From Neelides folsomi (lineage: Eukaryota; Arthropoda; Collembola; Neelipleona; Neelidae), in the NCBI GenBank assembly GCA_034687125.1, contig JAQGBZ010000049.1, positions 186,001 through 250,000 of the forward strand: DNA of 64,000 nt, in the 5' to 3' direction. Within the stretch, counting starts at the first letter, position 1. Every line of letters starts with the position of its first letter. The notes below the pieces were generated by a model. It saw nothing but the letters and a program-made list of their open reading frames with translations. It made no database searches and was not told where the DNA came from. This document shows positions 24,382 through 36,400 of this stretch, piece by piece. Made by a program: the position numbers and the translations under genes.

Positions 24382-27300
24382 TGTACAATGAATTAGCACA
24401 GTATGGCTTGGGAAATTGTGGATTCAAAGGGCTTGTTGTTCGACGTTCATCCTTTTAATTTGGCTCAATCAACTTTAGGACGTCTTCTGAACTTGATCTC
24501 TCATCTTCTCAGTAAAGCTGAAATAATTAAGTTTAACATGATTATAATTTAAGATTTATTATTTAGTTTTGTGGGAAATCATCCAAGTTGACATTTATTG
24601 TGGTCTGTACTATAAGCATATAACTATAACCTAGAGTGCAATAATAATACATAATAACTATAATAATGTAATACGTGTATGAAGCTATCTAAACTACTTA
24701 GTATAACATATATAACTGTTTATCGGCTTATTCCCTGGCCATGTCGCTTTGCAAAAAAACATTGCGTGGAAATGATCGAATAATGACACTGGGAATCTGA
24801 GAATCAATTTGAACAAGCTGAATAAGACTTTGAGTGATGTGGGCAGACATTGTGAATTTACAATCCTTCAACATACAAATATGGTCTTCGTCTATTAGAA
24901 ATTGAATGAAATTTAAATTTTCAATGAAATTCATTTTCCTGATTCAATTCAATGCAGGAAAACATGACGCGTCCATATATCAGATAGCCTAATTTAACAA
25001 ATGGTAAGTATAATTGATAATATTGAATGCTGTTTATCAGATAAATAAATACAACTTAAAACATCTTAAATATTCTTTAATGGAAAGTATAAAACTTAGT
25101 CATTCTACATATTATTAAAATGTAACCAATTAAAATTTCATTAATATTTAGATTCTTTCTTAGCTACAAATATTTTTAATTTTTTTAATAAAAATTGCGA
25201 AATGATGATTTAAAATTTATTCGCTTATCATAAACATATACAATATAGAATGTAATATCTGCATATGATATGTAAAATTTAAAATACATAAGAAATGTAA
25301 TCAATTTTACAATGCTTTTAAAATATTCCGGCATTTAGAATTTTAAATAAATGGCTTTTTGGCTTACAATTTGTTAACATTTTGCCAAGTTTATAAATGA
25401 CCTGAAAGAGTGATTTTGTTTGTTAACGGGGTGAAATGGTTCTTAATGTGATTCTCGAATCATTGTGATGATTCTGGTCTGATGTTGAATCATATTCTGC
25501 ATGTACATATTGAACAACCTGTGTTCTGCTATGTATGTGCATGAATTTGAAGAGGCCGTGTGAATTGAGGAAGGAATGTGCGGGAGCCCTGCGTTGTCAA
25601 CTTGCAGGGGACGGTCCCTTGCGACTCCCTTCATCTCCCAAGAACTTCCTCTTGTAAGAATTGAATTAAAGTGAATGTCAATTACCTTCAGCAGGAGGTC
25701 ATCTCGGAGGACGCGGGGCAGAAGAGTTGCGACGATGGTTTGGTTCGAGGAGAGCCTGAGATAAGAGAAAACACCCTTTGAGATCTTGGAGACCCTTTCA
25801 AGGAGTGTTCCCTGTGAGGAATGAAAAGATCTCTCATGGACCGCCCTCACCCTCTTGTACATCCAGGACTCTCACAAAACAACTTGCCTTCTCCTCCCTA
25901 TTGGAAAAAATTATCCCTCGGCTCCCACCCCACTCTGGGCATTGAGAGATACGGATATACTTAGGGCTTATTTTTATATATGCGAGAGTTCAACTTCCGA
26001 CCTTTCTACATTAGGAGACTTCCAAAGATTAAGCCATTCGTCGCTCGCCAAATATTAATTTTATATATCTTACAAATGAGAGGAAATGAGCTAAGGTCTA
26101 TCCTGGAGGATATAAAAATGATAAAAACCGTTTCAAATATGAGGAAGATCTCTTATAAGGGAATATCCGAACAACTCGCTTTCAAGATTAACCAATTTCT
26201 CTTCGTCTTTTCAAATGTTTATTTATGAATGATACACTCGTTGACGAAACCCTTTTCACTCTCACAGTCCATTTACTTTTTACATGCTTACTTACCTATA
26301 AGCAAAAGACCCCCCAGTTACATAAGTTGATATATGTTGGACTATGAAATTCATTTTAATATACGCTCAGACACAGGACATAACTCAATATGCATAAGCA
26401 CGCACTTGTTTAATACACATCCACGATTGATTCGCTATCAAGATAAATAGTTTGTATAAGAACCTTTTTAATTGACTCAAACTTATCACTTTCTACATAC
26501 TTTCATACACGTACTGTAGTTACATATTTCTAAATGCGTTAATTTAAACTATTCATCCATAATTCATTTATAATATAGTAAATACATACATAAATGTTGA
26601 GCAAAGACACGTTTGTTGCATTTGTTGCTTTTAAACTCAGATTACCTATAATTTCGTGAACCAGAATTTTTATCTTGGAGACCCTAATGCATGCCTTTTA
26701 TTTTAGAATGTAGCATTTTTAATAAATTAATTATTGAATATGATGTTTAATTTACTAATTGATTCTTATACTATAGAGTATAAGTACATGTAGGATATAT
26801 GCAGTACATATTGTACTTATTTGTATACGAAATGTATTGTATAAAATAAATATTGGAAATAATGATACATCTATAATAACTCTGATGGATATTTTAGTCG
26901 TACAGACTTGTCCTCAAGTCAAAATGTTAGAACTTTAAACAAATTCTCTTATTTTGGAACTTGATATTATAAGATAACAAATGAATGACAATTTTAATTC
27001 TCATGCTGTCACTCATTCAACGAATCATTTAATTATTTTGTAAGCATTTCAAGTTTCGAACTATACATATTGTGTTAAATCTTATATTCGATTCCAGGTA
27101 AATACCAATTTTCGGTTTAACTTAACTATTAATATTGCATAGTAGTATACCAAGGTAGTTTACTCTTCATGAAATGCCCTTGTGAAGTGAGAAAATGTAA
27201 AGAGAAAGCAAGCTATAACTAGCTAAAATATAATCTAAATTGTCATTATAAATTGTAATGTATGACTTTCCACCTTTCCCAGCCTTGAATCTCTCGCTGA

Positions 27301-27654
27301 ATATGAAAAGAATAAAATTTTTAATTTATATTCAATCGATTAACTTTGGATGAGATGAGTTGTGAAGGAGTTTAAAGTGAAAGCATTTGGAATTGGCTCA
27401 TTCCGCCCCGGAGGAATCTCATCTTCTCTCTCTATCCCTCTCCTGTATAGCTCTTTCTCGATGGAGGAAAATGGGAGAGATACGAGGAATTTAAGCCATT
27501 CATTCCCAGGCCCCAGTCCACCACCACAGCCGGGTGAAATAACTAGTTGGCCTAAAGTTGGGAAATAAAAGTCTTCCCAAATTCCTGGTCAAGTTGAGCA
27601 TGGGTCATAGGGCAGAAGTTGACTTGAAGATGTGTCAAGGATAAACGAGGCAAA
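24382..27654. other. Intergenic region between laminin beta and ST7 (divergent promoters)
   Basis: 3.3 kb separating two divergent genes, so it should contain both promoters. Most is AT-rich. Two stretches stand out: a 68-residue frame on the - strand at 24728-24934, preceded by a reasonable acceptor, and a GC-richer block at 25443-25862 (listed separately). A third GC-richer patch (27370-27620) just before the ST7 start may be its 5' leader. Confidence 0.5.
25443..25862 (-). CDS. Unrecognised open frame with splice-like signals
   Basis: An ATG-initiated frame of 139 residues (start MYKRVRAVHERSFHSSQ) in a GC-richer island. A strong acceptor-like tract (TTTTCATTCCTCACAG) falls within it near 25812. 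A GTAATT donor follows LRDDLLLK near 25637. So the real coding part may be a single exon of about 170 bases (GTLLERVSK to DLLLK). I do not recognise the protein and cannot place partner exons with confidence. It could also be a regulatory island with chance openness. Confidence 0.25.
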   Translation of the reverse strand: MYKRVRAVHERSFHSSQGTLLERVSKISKGVFSYLRLSSNQTIVATLLPRVLRDDLLLKVIDIHFNSILTRGSSWEMKGVARDRPLQVDNAGLPHIPSSIHTASSNSCTYIAEHRLFNMYMQNMIQHQTRIITMIRESH

Positions 27655-30600
27655 ATGATACTACTACATTTAAAAAATTTTAAAAATTGGATTGTCTGGT
27701 CTTGGACATACCTTTGGGCCTTTTGGTTTCTTTTGGTTGTGTTTGTCCTTTATTACCTGAGAGGCCCATTAAAAATAAGCGAGAACATTGGAATGGGTAA
27801 AGAATTCTTTTTCACTAACTTCCTTCAACTACTTCTAAATAAATCCTTTCCTGTTTCCTCTTTAAATCAAATGGAGATGTTGGGAGCATTCAGCTTTGTT
27901 CGCTAACTCAATTAATCAGCTGACAGTTCAAATGCTCTATTGATCTTAACTGTCAATTTAAATATGCTTTTCATTGCTTTGTTTGTGCATCTCTTGGCTT
28001 CTTAAGGATCTCTAAATCATATTGATAATAATTTTGACCTTTTATTTGTGTAGCGACAATGTTCCTGAGCACTCTTACTCCGAAGTTCTACGTGGCCCTG
28101 ACCGGAACTTCATCTTTAATTTCAGGTCTCATACTTGTGAGTGACAGTTTTCCTCATATGCTACTGATATATTAATTTGCAATCGAAGCGAAGTATATTG
28201 TTGATGTTAATTTATATTGTATAAGAGTGATATATGAATGAATTGTGTGATCAATGGGTGATTCGACGATATGAAGAAAAAGGACAGAATGAAAAGAAAA
28301 ATGAAGATTTTGACAATTAGCTATGAATTAAATAGAGTAGATTCGAGATATACTCTTTATGTATATTAGATATTTAGTTACGTTATAATTTCGTGATTGT
28401 GATCCAAAGTTGTAAATTTAAATGTTTTGTTTATTCCTCATATCTTACGCCTACTATCTTAAATGTATAATAAAATCAGTTGAATGGGACGATTTTAATG
28501 TCTTGCAATAAAAGAAATGTGCTAATTGATGCATTAAGTTTGACATTTTTGTTATGTGTTGATATTAAAGACAAGTTCAAAGCAATTTTCCAACTGTTTC
28601 AAATTACAATAATGGTGCCGATAATTTTCTTAAGGTGATAAATTTATTCAAGTAATGTACTAGTAAGCACATCGAATAAATTTGATATATTGTAATGTAT
28701 ACTAGTACAATTATATATACATATGTAAGCAGATATATTTATATTATTATTTATTATACACACATATAACTATCTTAATATATATCTTACTATAATTTTA
28801 ATTTTGTTTTCTACACATAATTTGTGTTTCTGTAAATGATATTTGTTAAGACAAATCGTACTTGTTGATTGATGAAAGCGAATTACATATAGGTTTATGT
28901 TACTTTATTAATTTATAAGGATTTTACATTTTACACGGTTTGTAAACTACACATTTATGTATGGTATATATTTTATGTGTAAATGTAATTTGGTTTGATT
29001 TAGTGTTTAAGTACGAAACTTTTTTTTTAAAAAACTTGTAATCTAAATGATCATTGACTAATTTGTTTATTAACATTACTTAAAAGTACCATAGATACTT
29101 AATTCTCATATTGTTACTCTTCATGTGATTTCCTAATCAAGATTGTTTTTGCAATCGTAAGTATACGCGTCTCTTACTTAAAGTTTATTTACAAATCATC
29201 CATACTCTAGGTTGTATATATAGGATATCTTATATGCATGCAATATTCCTAATAGGATAAATTGTATTATTTGTTATTCTAAGAATTCAAAGTTAACTTA
29301 TTGTTTTGCCTGACAGATATAGTATAAACAATTTTATCTACTTTTTATTTCAAACAGCAAATCACAAGTTAGTCAAAAACTATGTACATGTACCTATGGT
29401 ATTATGAGTAAAAGCTCTATTTGAATCAGTTTGAAGCCGAAATCGAAATTGAGAGGATCTTACATTGACCCTCCAATTTCAAGTTAATTTTAAACTGTCA
29501 TTTTTGCAGCAAATAAGTGCTATTGAGTTAATTCTTTATATCAGATAGATATTATAAATTGACACACATTAGGAATATTTATTTTAAACGCCGTTGTAAA
29601 ATGTTCATAATTGGAGATATCGATTTACTGGAAACATTTTTCATTATAAGTTGTCACAATATATTTTTATTGTGCTTTGAAAAGGTTATATGACACTCTT
29701 ATTTATAAATATATGTAATAAATAATTAAGATGAGCCCTAAATTAAGAACTAAAGTAATTTGTATAGCAATATTGTTATGAACTATTAATTGATTAAACA
29801 CTAGATAAAATTTAAAAAATATCATTTTGGATTTACCCATAAGAGAATATTCTTACGTTTTTTTTAATTCAAAGTATGATGTTTTAATAAGTGGTCTTAT
29901 GCAAGGATAATACTATAGGTCTTATAGTAGGCCTTATGTATGTATTTGTAGTATTCAATTTGTCTTATATACACCGTTATGTATATGAAATAATGTTATA
30001 GAGTTACATAAGTATATACAGATAGTTTCTATTTTTCTATCACCATTTCCATAGTGTACTGGAAATGTATTGTATTATATAAGAGGTATATAATAGTCTT
30101 CCGATAGAAATAAGTTAATTTGGAAATGAACATTTTTTAGATTTTTGAATGGTGGTATTATCGCAAATACGGCACCTCATTCATAGAACAAGTTTCTTTA
30201 AATCATCTCGGACCTTTGCTTGGCCCTCAAGACTTTTCTCAAAATGGGAACGGGATAACGAACGGGAACGCAAATGGAGAAGGACCTGCTGGAAATCTCG
30301 TTATCAACCAAACTCAAACAGCTCCCGGAGGAGGTACAATTCCCCAAATCACAATTAACTCTAATTATTAGCTACAATTAGAACAAAGCTAATTCGCAAA
30401 CCAAATACAACTTTGTAATAATGCAATGAATTTTTCTTAACTTATCATTGGGGCAGATTGTAAAGTATGGAGGAATCCAATGAACCTCTTTCGAGGAGCT
30501 GAGTATCTCCGCTATTTTAATTCCGCCAAGAAGGAGCCGTTGACATTCTACGATATGAACTTGTCTGCTCAAGATCACCAAACGTTTTTCACCAGTGACA

Positions 30601-32427
30601 ATGATTCTTCCAGGCCCGAATACTCTCGTAAGCCATATCTTAATAAAAAACGGCAGGAGAAAATAAATAGCATGGTTTTTAATTATTATTTGTGAGCAGT
30701 AATGCAAATGGCATGGCGAGAGCGAAATCCCAAAGAACGAATTAAAGGAGCAAAGGAAGCCATCGAGAAAAACTCTGACTGTGCCACTGCCTACATTCTT
30801 CTTGCTGAAGAAGACGCTTCCACAATTTCAGAGAGCGAAAGACTATTAAAAGGCGCCCTCAAGGCTGCTGAAGCTAATTTGAAGAAATCCCAAATCCTTC
30901 AGCTTCATAGTCCAAACAATGACAATGCATACAGTGAATACAGTAATGATCAAACAATTACAAATAATTTTTAATTGGACTACAATATACCTAATCATAT
31001 TACTAATCAATAATCGTGATGTTAATTTTTCAAAGTTCCACTTTGACATATTTTTGTGTTTTTGCAGGAAGAGATGTAAATGTGCTGATTTATATCAAGA
31101 GGAGATTGGCCATGTGCGCAAGGAAGTTGGGTCGCGTTAAAGAAGCTATTAAAATGTTTCGTGATGTGAGTTGGTCAATTTTAATGACATTAACATTTTA
31201 AATAGTTTGATATGTAATTTTACTATTGATGAGCTTTTCACATTTATGTTTTATAGTTGACCAAAGAAGTTCATCCGATCATGAGCGTCCTTCATGTTCA
31301 TGAGAATCTCATTGAAGCGCTGCTTGAAATGCAAGCGTATGCCGATGTGCAAGCAGTGCTGGCGAAGTACGACGATGGTTCCGTTCCTCGCTCCGCAGTT
31401 CTTTGTTTTACTTCCGCACTTCTCAAAGTTAGACAAGTGTCGGACAAGTAATGGGCCAATAATATCCAATACTACCTATATGTTATATGCTAATATACTT
31501 ATTAAACTTCTGATCTTTCTAATTGTATTAGATTTGTTGCTGAGACTGGTTTTATCAAGAGGAGTTTAAGTGCAGCCGAGATGAACGCAATCGAGTCATT
31601 GCACAGAGCGGTAGAATACAACCCGCATGTTCCTAAGGTTCAATACTCAAATGAATTAATTTTCAACCTTTAAAAAATATACTTCCCGTATATCCTATTT
31701 GATATTATATGCCAATATATTAAATTGATGAATCAAATTGTTTGAAATTTTTCAGTATTTACTTGAACTCAAACCAATGGTTTTTCCGCCTGAGCATATA
31801 TTGAAGCGTGGTGACTCCGAAGCTGTTTCGTATGCTTTTTTTCATTTAAACCATTGGAAGCGGGTGGATGGAGCGATTCAACTCCTCGCTTGCACTTGGG
31901 AAGGGACATTTCCATCCATCCCGAAACCATTGGAGAAAGGAACTCTCTTTTTCCCCTATCCGCCTTGCACCGAATGTCCCGATAGAGAAATTCTACCTGG
32001 TGAGTCCCGGGAGATTTCTTCCACAACCCACATCGTCCACTAAATGATTTACATATTGGTATTTAGCTCATCACGAAGTGAGTGTGTTTCCCGAGCGAGA
32101 GACGCCCTTCTTTATCATGTTCACTGCTGGGCTATGTGCACTCACAGCTCTCATCGCTTTCTTAACTCATCAGTATCCGGATCACATGGCCATTGTGGCC
32201 AAAACGGTAATTTAAAACTCAATCAATATGAACCTGTGTAAATAATAGACCTGATTAAATAAATACAAAATACTCAATTAAATAATAGATTTCGTGAATT
32301 TGACTCGTGCTAAATTAATGATGATTTGTAGATCGTAAGCTGGCTGGCTCTTCCTATTATTTACATAATTGAGAAGATTGAAGCTCTTCTGCCGTCCAGC
32401 TTCATACAGCTTATTTCAAAAGTATGA
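27655..32427 (+). CDS. ST7: ST7 (suppressor of tumorigenicity 7) membrane protein
   Basis: Multi-pass membrane protein of the ST7 family (568 residues against ~577-585 in vertebrates); its molecular role is poorly defined. Eleven exons join in phase: 27655-27796, 28054-28136, 30141-30333, 30457-30627, 30700-30942, 31068-31165, 31257-31447, 31532-31637, 31756-31999, 32067-32206, 32332-32427. Family hallmarks visible are [102 protein letters not shown] and [13 protein letters not shown]. Hydrophobic segments lie at residues ~12-34 and ~61-84 and twice near the C-terminus ([32 protein letters not shown]). The middle half is TPR-like helical sequence. The ATG at 27655 is the only one in the first exon that keeps the conserved N-terminal membrane segment. 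Confidence 0.96.
28137..30140 (+). other. Large AT-rich intron 2 of ST7
   Basis: A 2-kb intron with no open frame of note and no long inverted repeat that I could see. It is far longer than the other ST7 introns (63-260 bases). Confidence 0.6.
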
Positions 32428-33495
32428 TATTCGTGTCTAATTATCCTTCTCATGTACCTGGTCGGTGAGCTGCTGAGCTTCGCTGGTAGTGAGGGCAGAG
32501 AAGGATAATTCATATAATATATACTCTTGTATTCAAAGTCATAGGTAATTAGTGTAATATGAATAACTTGAAAAATTAGCAACCCCTTACAATTGTGGAA
32601 GTTGGGTTCAAATTTTAATTCTTCACATCAAGAAATAAGTCATTGCATTGAAAAAACTAATAGACATGAATGTGATTGAAGTGGCTATGAATTGAATCCG
32701 ATTTTAATAACTTGTGCATGCCCGACGCCTTATTATAGTTGAACTAATATATTAAATGTAGCCAAAAGATGTAATGATGAAAAAGAACCAATTTTAGCAT
32801 TTTAATTCTTTATTTAAGATGGATAAAACTTTTTAATATTTGTTTATCCAAATAATCTTATTCTTTTAATGACTGTATTACTTGCAATAAAATATTTATT
32901 TTTTTCAAGTTAAAAGGCATAGTTTAAAAAATATATTTGAGCGTATTTCACGTCTCTGAAGACATCTTTATTGTTATAATTCTACCCGTGGAAATGTCTT
33001 CTAGGGCATGTAAGACAACATAAAAAAGAAGAAGAAAAATTAAACATTACTTATCTTCCTCATCATCAGTTATATCATTCATACACTATACACGCGCCTG
33101 CATCTAAAATATTCATATGAAATATTTGATTCGCTGCTCATTGAATTTAAAATAAACATCCGGGATACATTAAATGTTATCATATTATGATCTAAAAATT
33201 TCACTTGATCACTTTTATTGATTTAATTATATTTTTAAAAGCGATATAACAACTTATTACAATTAACAATTGTGCAAAATAAGTCAAAATTTAAAACGTT
33301 AAGAACTCTTACTTTCATTATCTTTAAGATTTAGTTGAATTCATTATGAGGATTTTAAAAAGGAATTACATAAATATCATTCATTATCATAATTACTAAT
33401 TGAAAAAAGTTTTAGATTTAAATCCAAATAAAGCTTATCTTTTAATTTTAAGGTCACACTGATTAAACCATATAAATTCAATTTAAATATTTATA
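32428..33495. other. Convergent intergenic region between ST7 and CABIN1
   Basis: About 1.07 kb of AT-rich sequence between two stop codons facing each other. It presumably holds both 3' UTRs. I see no gene in it. Confidence 0.6.
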
Positions 33496-36400
33496 TCAGT
33501 CATCAATATAGATTACTTCCTTCGGTTGAGGTGCTGGTGGATTAAAGGGCATTGAATTTAGATCACTGGTCGTAGGAGTTGGCGGTAATTTTTTTGGCTC
33601 TTTAAACAATTCCAGATGTTTCTTCTTTGGTGGAAGCGGGTAATTTCTCTTTTCCTTTTCCAATCCCGAATTCTCGAACCTCTCTAAAACACAATAAAAT
33701 AACTTTAACTTCATAAATAATATTATGATTATTTCTAAACATCTCAAAATATTTATTATGTTATGAAAAGAATTATTGTTGAATTTAAAAACCTGTCAGT
33801 GAAATTGGAGCTTTCTTATCAGGCGATGGCGTTTTAACTGTTAAATCAATGACATCGGGGTTCTCTTCATTGAGGAAGGTTTTTGGCTTGCATGACCTCG
33901 GGTTGGAATGAGCCTTAGGCGGAGGAGTCATAAAGTCAACTTCCAATGCAGAATTATTTTTCCGACAAAATTCAGTTGGAGATGTGAGGAAATTCAATTG
34001 TCCTTTGAATGGCGATGTATTTGTTAAGCCGGTGTATGTTGATGAGATCTTTACAAGTTCCTCTGTCTTCTCATTGGTCTTTAATGACAGTCCAGCAGAC
34101 ATCGTGGTTGAAGAAGGCAATTGCTTCATAAAATCATCCCTCTTCTTTGTCCCTTCTTGAGCATTCGTCCTCACTGTTTTCTCTTTCTTCTCCATTTTCT
34201 TCTCAGATTTTTCTGGAGGCCCAGTTTTGGACGATAAGAATGCTTTTTCAATTTGATTTTTTGTAATTGTGGTAGTCGGGACGCTTTTTTGATTAGCGGG
34301 GTCCAAAAATGGGGCCAAGTTGGTGAAAGCTGAGGAAAAGTTGGAAGAATTTAAATTCGAATTTGATCCCAAAAAGAGATTCAACATGGCAGAAACGGAG
34401 TCAAATGGTTGATTGGGCTTAAGCTGATATTCGCTATTTAAATGCTTGCGCTTCTTCATTTTGTTGATGTCACTGGGCTTTTCTCCCTGTTTCTCACCCA
34501 TAGGATTAAACGACATCAGATCGTGGACGCGTTTCTTATTCTTTGCCGTCTTTGTAGGATCAATTGAACTCGATTTGCCTTTGTAGTACAATGAATTTTG
34601 CTCAAAGTAAGAGAGGGAGACAGGTTGAGACCCAGCAGCAATGTCCCCTCTCAGAATATCTCTTTTAAGTTTGTTGGAGTCAGGAATCACTAAATTTTAA
34701 TAATTACAATTATTGAGACCTAAGGTTTAGAATGATCAAAAAGTTATTAAATATTTTTTTAAAATTAAGTATTCTTAAACGAACTTAATGGTAAAAATGG
34801 CATTGGAGATTTATTTTTCGGAGGTTTTAATCCTAAAGATGTTTTATCTCCAAAAGCATCACCCAATTCCCTTTTCTTCTTTTCACTTTGTAATCCTCGT
34901 TTCGATCCCTGTGACTAATATTTAAACATCATTAGCAAAATAAAATTTATAATTTTAATGTGAACATTTGTAATCAGATAATATATCACAAGAAGAATTA
35001 CGGTATGAGATTGTTTTCCAAAATTTGTATTAACTGTCCAAGAAAGGTATTGAAGACTTTTGAATGCTTGTTCGCATGTCATAATGTCAACAGGAGCTAT
35101 TTCACCCTAAAATCCAAATATATGAACATGTTTATTTTATAAAAAATATATGTAACAATAGGATGCCCGCAGTGCCGCATCCCTCAACGCCGCGCCTATC
35201 CTTTTACCATCAACCTTTTCTTGTGCTGACTGTACTTTCCTACCCTCCTCCCACCTCCTTAACTAACAAAGCTATTTTAAAAAGGATTAAATTTAAACTC
35301 AACTCGCAACTTACAACACTCACAGAGTTTTAGTATTTTCCAATGCTGTAGGTTTATTACATTCAATATAAAAATATTTCTGTTTAAAGGACTTGATAAT
35401 TAAACTTTTATTAATTTTATCCAGACTATTGACAATGTGGGTTTTGCCAAGGAGGAGTCACAAAAACATTTGAAATATTTTGTAAAAGTTGGCGAGTTTG
35501 AGTTTGACAAACGTTTCAATAGGAACGAATTTTCCAAAGATTTCCGACTTTCCGAGTAAAAGTCCATTTTAATCGACCACTAACAATAAATAGATTCGTT
35601 TCTTTGATATTGTTTACAAATTCTTTAAAAATGCCGAAAAGACAATTCAATGTAGAAATTAAACACTGTCATGATATTAAAAGGTTTTTAATTTTTTACT
35701 TTTAATTCAGCCCACACTGTTGTAATAAGATATAAAGTCGACGGATTACCAAAATACACTGATATTTTATAAAGATAGACCATTTAATAGTTTTTTTATG
35801 AATAGAAGTTATCAACCCGTCGGAAGACGGACCCATTTCTGGTATACTATATAATATACTATACTATATTGTACTATAATAATATATTATATTATTTAAC
35901 TTTAAAGTGATCTAAAACTATAAGTGTTTCATTTGAATATTGTAAATGTTAAAGAAATAAACATTATCACTTCACTTATAGTGACAAAAGTGTAATGTAA
36001 TAAGTAATAAACATTCAGCATTGCATTGGAAAAACTAAAACTCTGTGAGAATTGTGAGTTTGAGTTTAAAGTTAATCCCTTTTAAAATAGACTTGTTGTT
36101 TGTGACGGAGGTACCTAACTACCTAATTAGTTAAATTAGTACAAGTACACTCGACACAAGAAAAGTGTGGATATCGCGCGGCGTTGAGGAATGTGCGGCA
36201 TTGCAGGCATCGTATTGTTACAATACATGATATGATACAAATAATAATTAAACGTAATTATTTTAAATAATTGTTGAATTAGAAAATTTGAATGCTTACT
36301 CTTTTCATGATAGCCATTTTTGCCGTACTAATGAGGATTCCTGATAAAGGATTATCCTTGGAATTAAACTTTTGCATCTTCAAATATGTTTCGAAAATGG

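Noticed and set aside
24728-24934. 68-residue - strand frame upstream of laminin beta
   Set aside because: Short, AT-rich, no family resemblance, and it does not join in phase to the open block at 25443-25862. It could be a leader ORF but is not supported.
27362-27568. 68-residue + strand frame before ST7
   Set aside because: Low-complexity Ser/Pro composition and no link to the ST7 frame; probably 5' leader or promoter.
32590-32625. GGGTTCAAATTT, resembling a tRNA T-arm/B-box
   Set aside because: No acceptor, D or anticodon stems can be formed around it.
33496-35106. A separate gene for the low-complexity Lys/Ser-rich protein left of the 1072-bp element
   Set aside because: The splice phases and sites join it directly to the CABIN1 exons to its right (AIMKR|GEIAP), so it is the CABIN1 C-terminus split by an element insertion.
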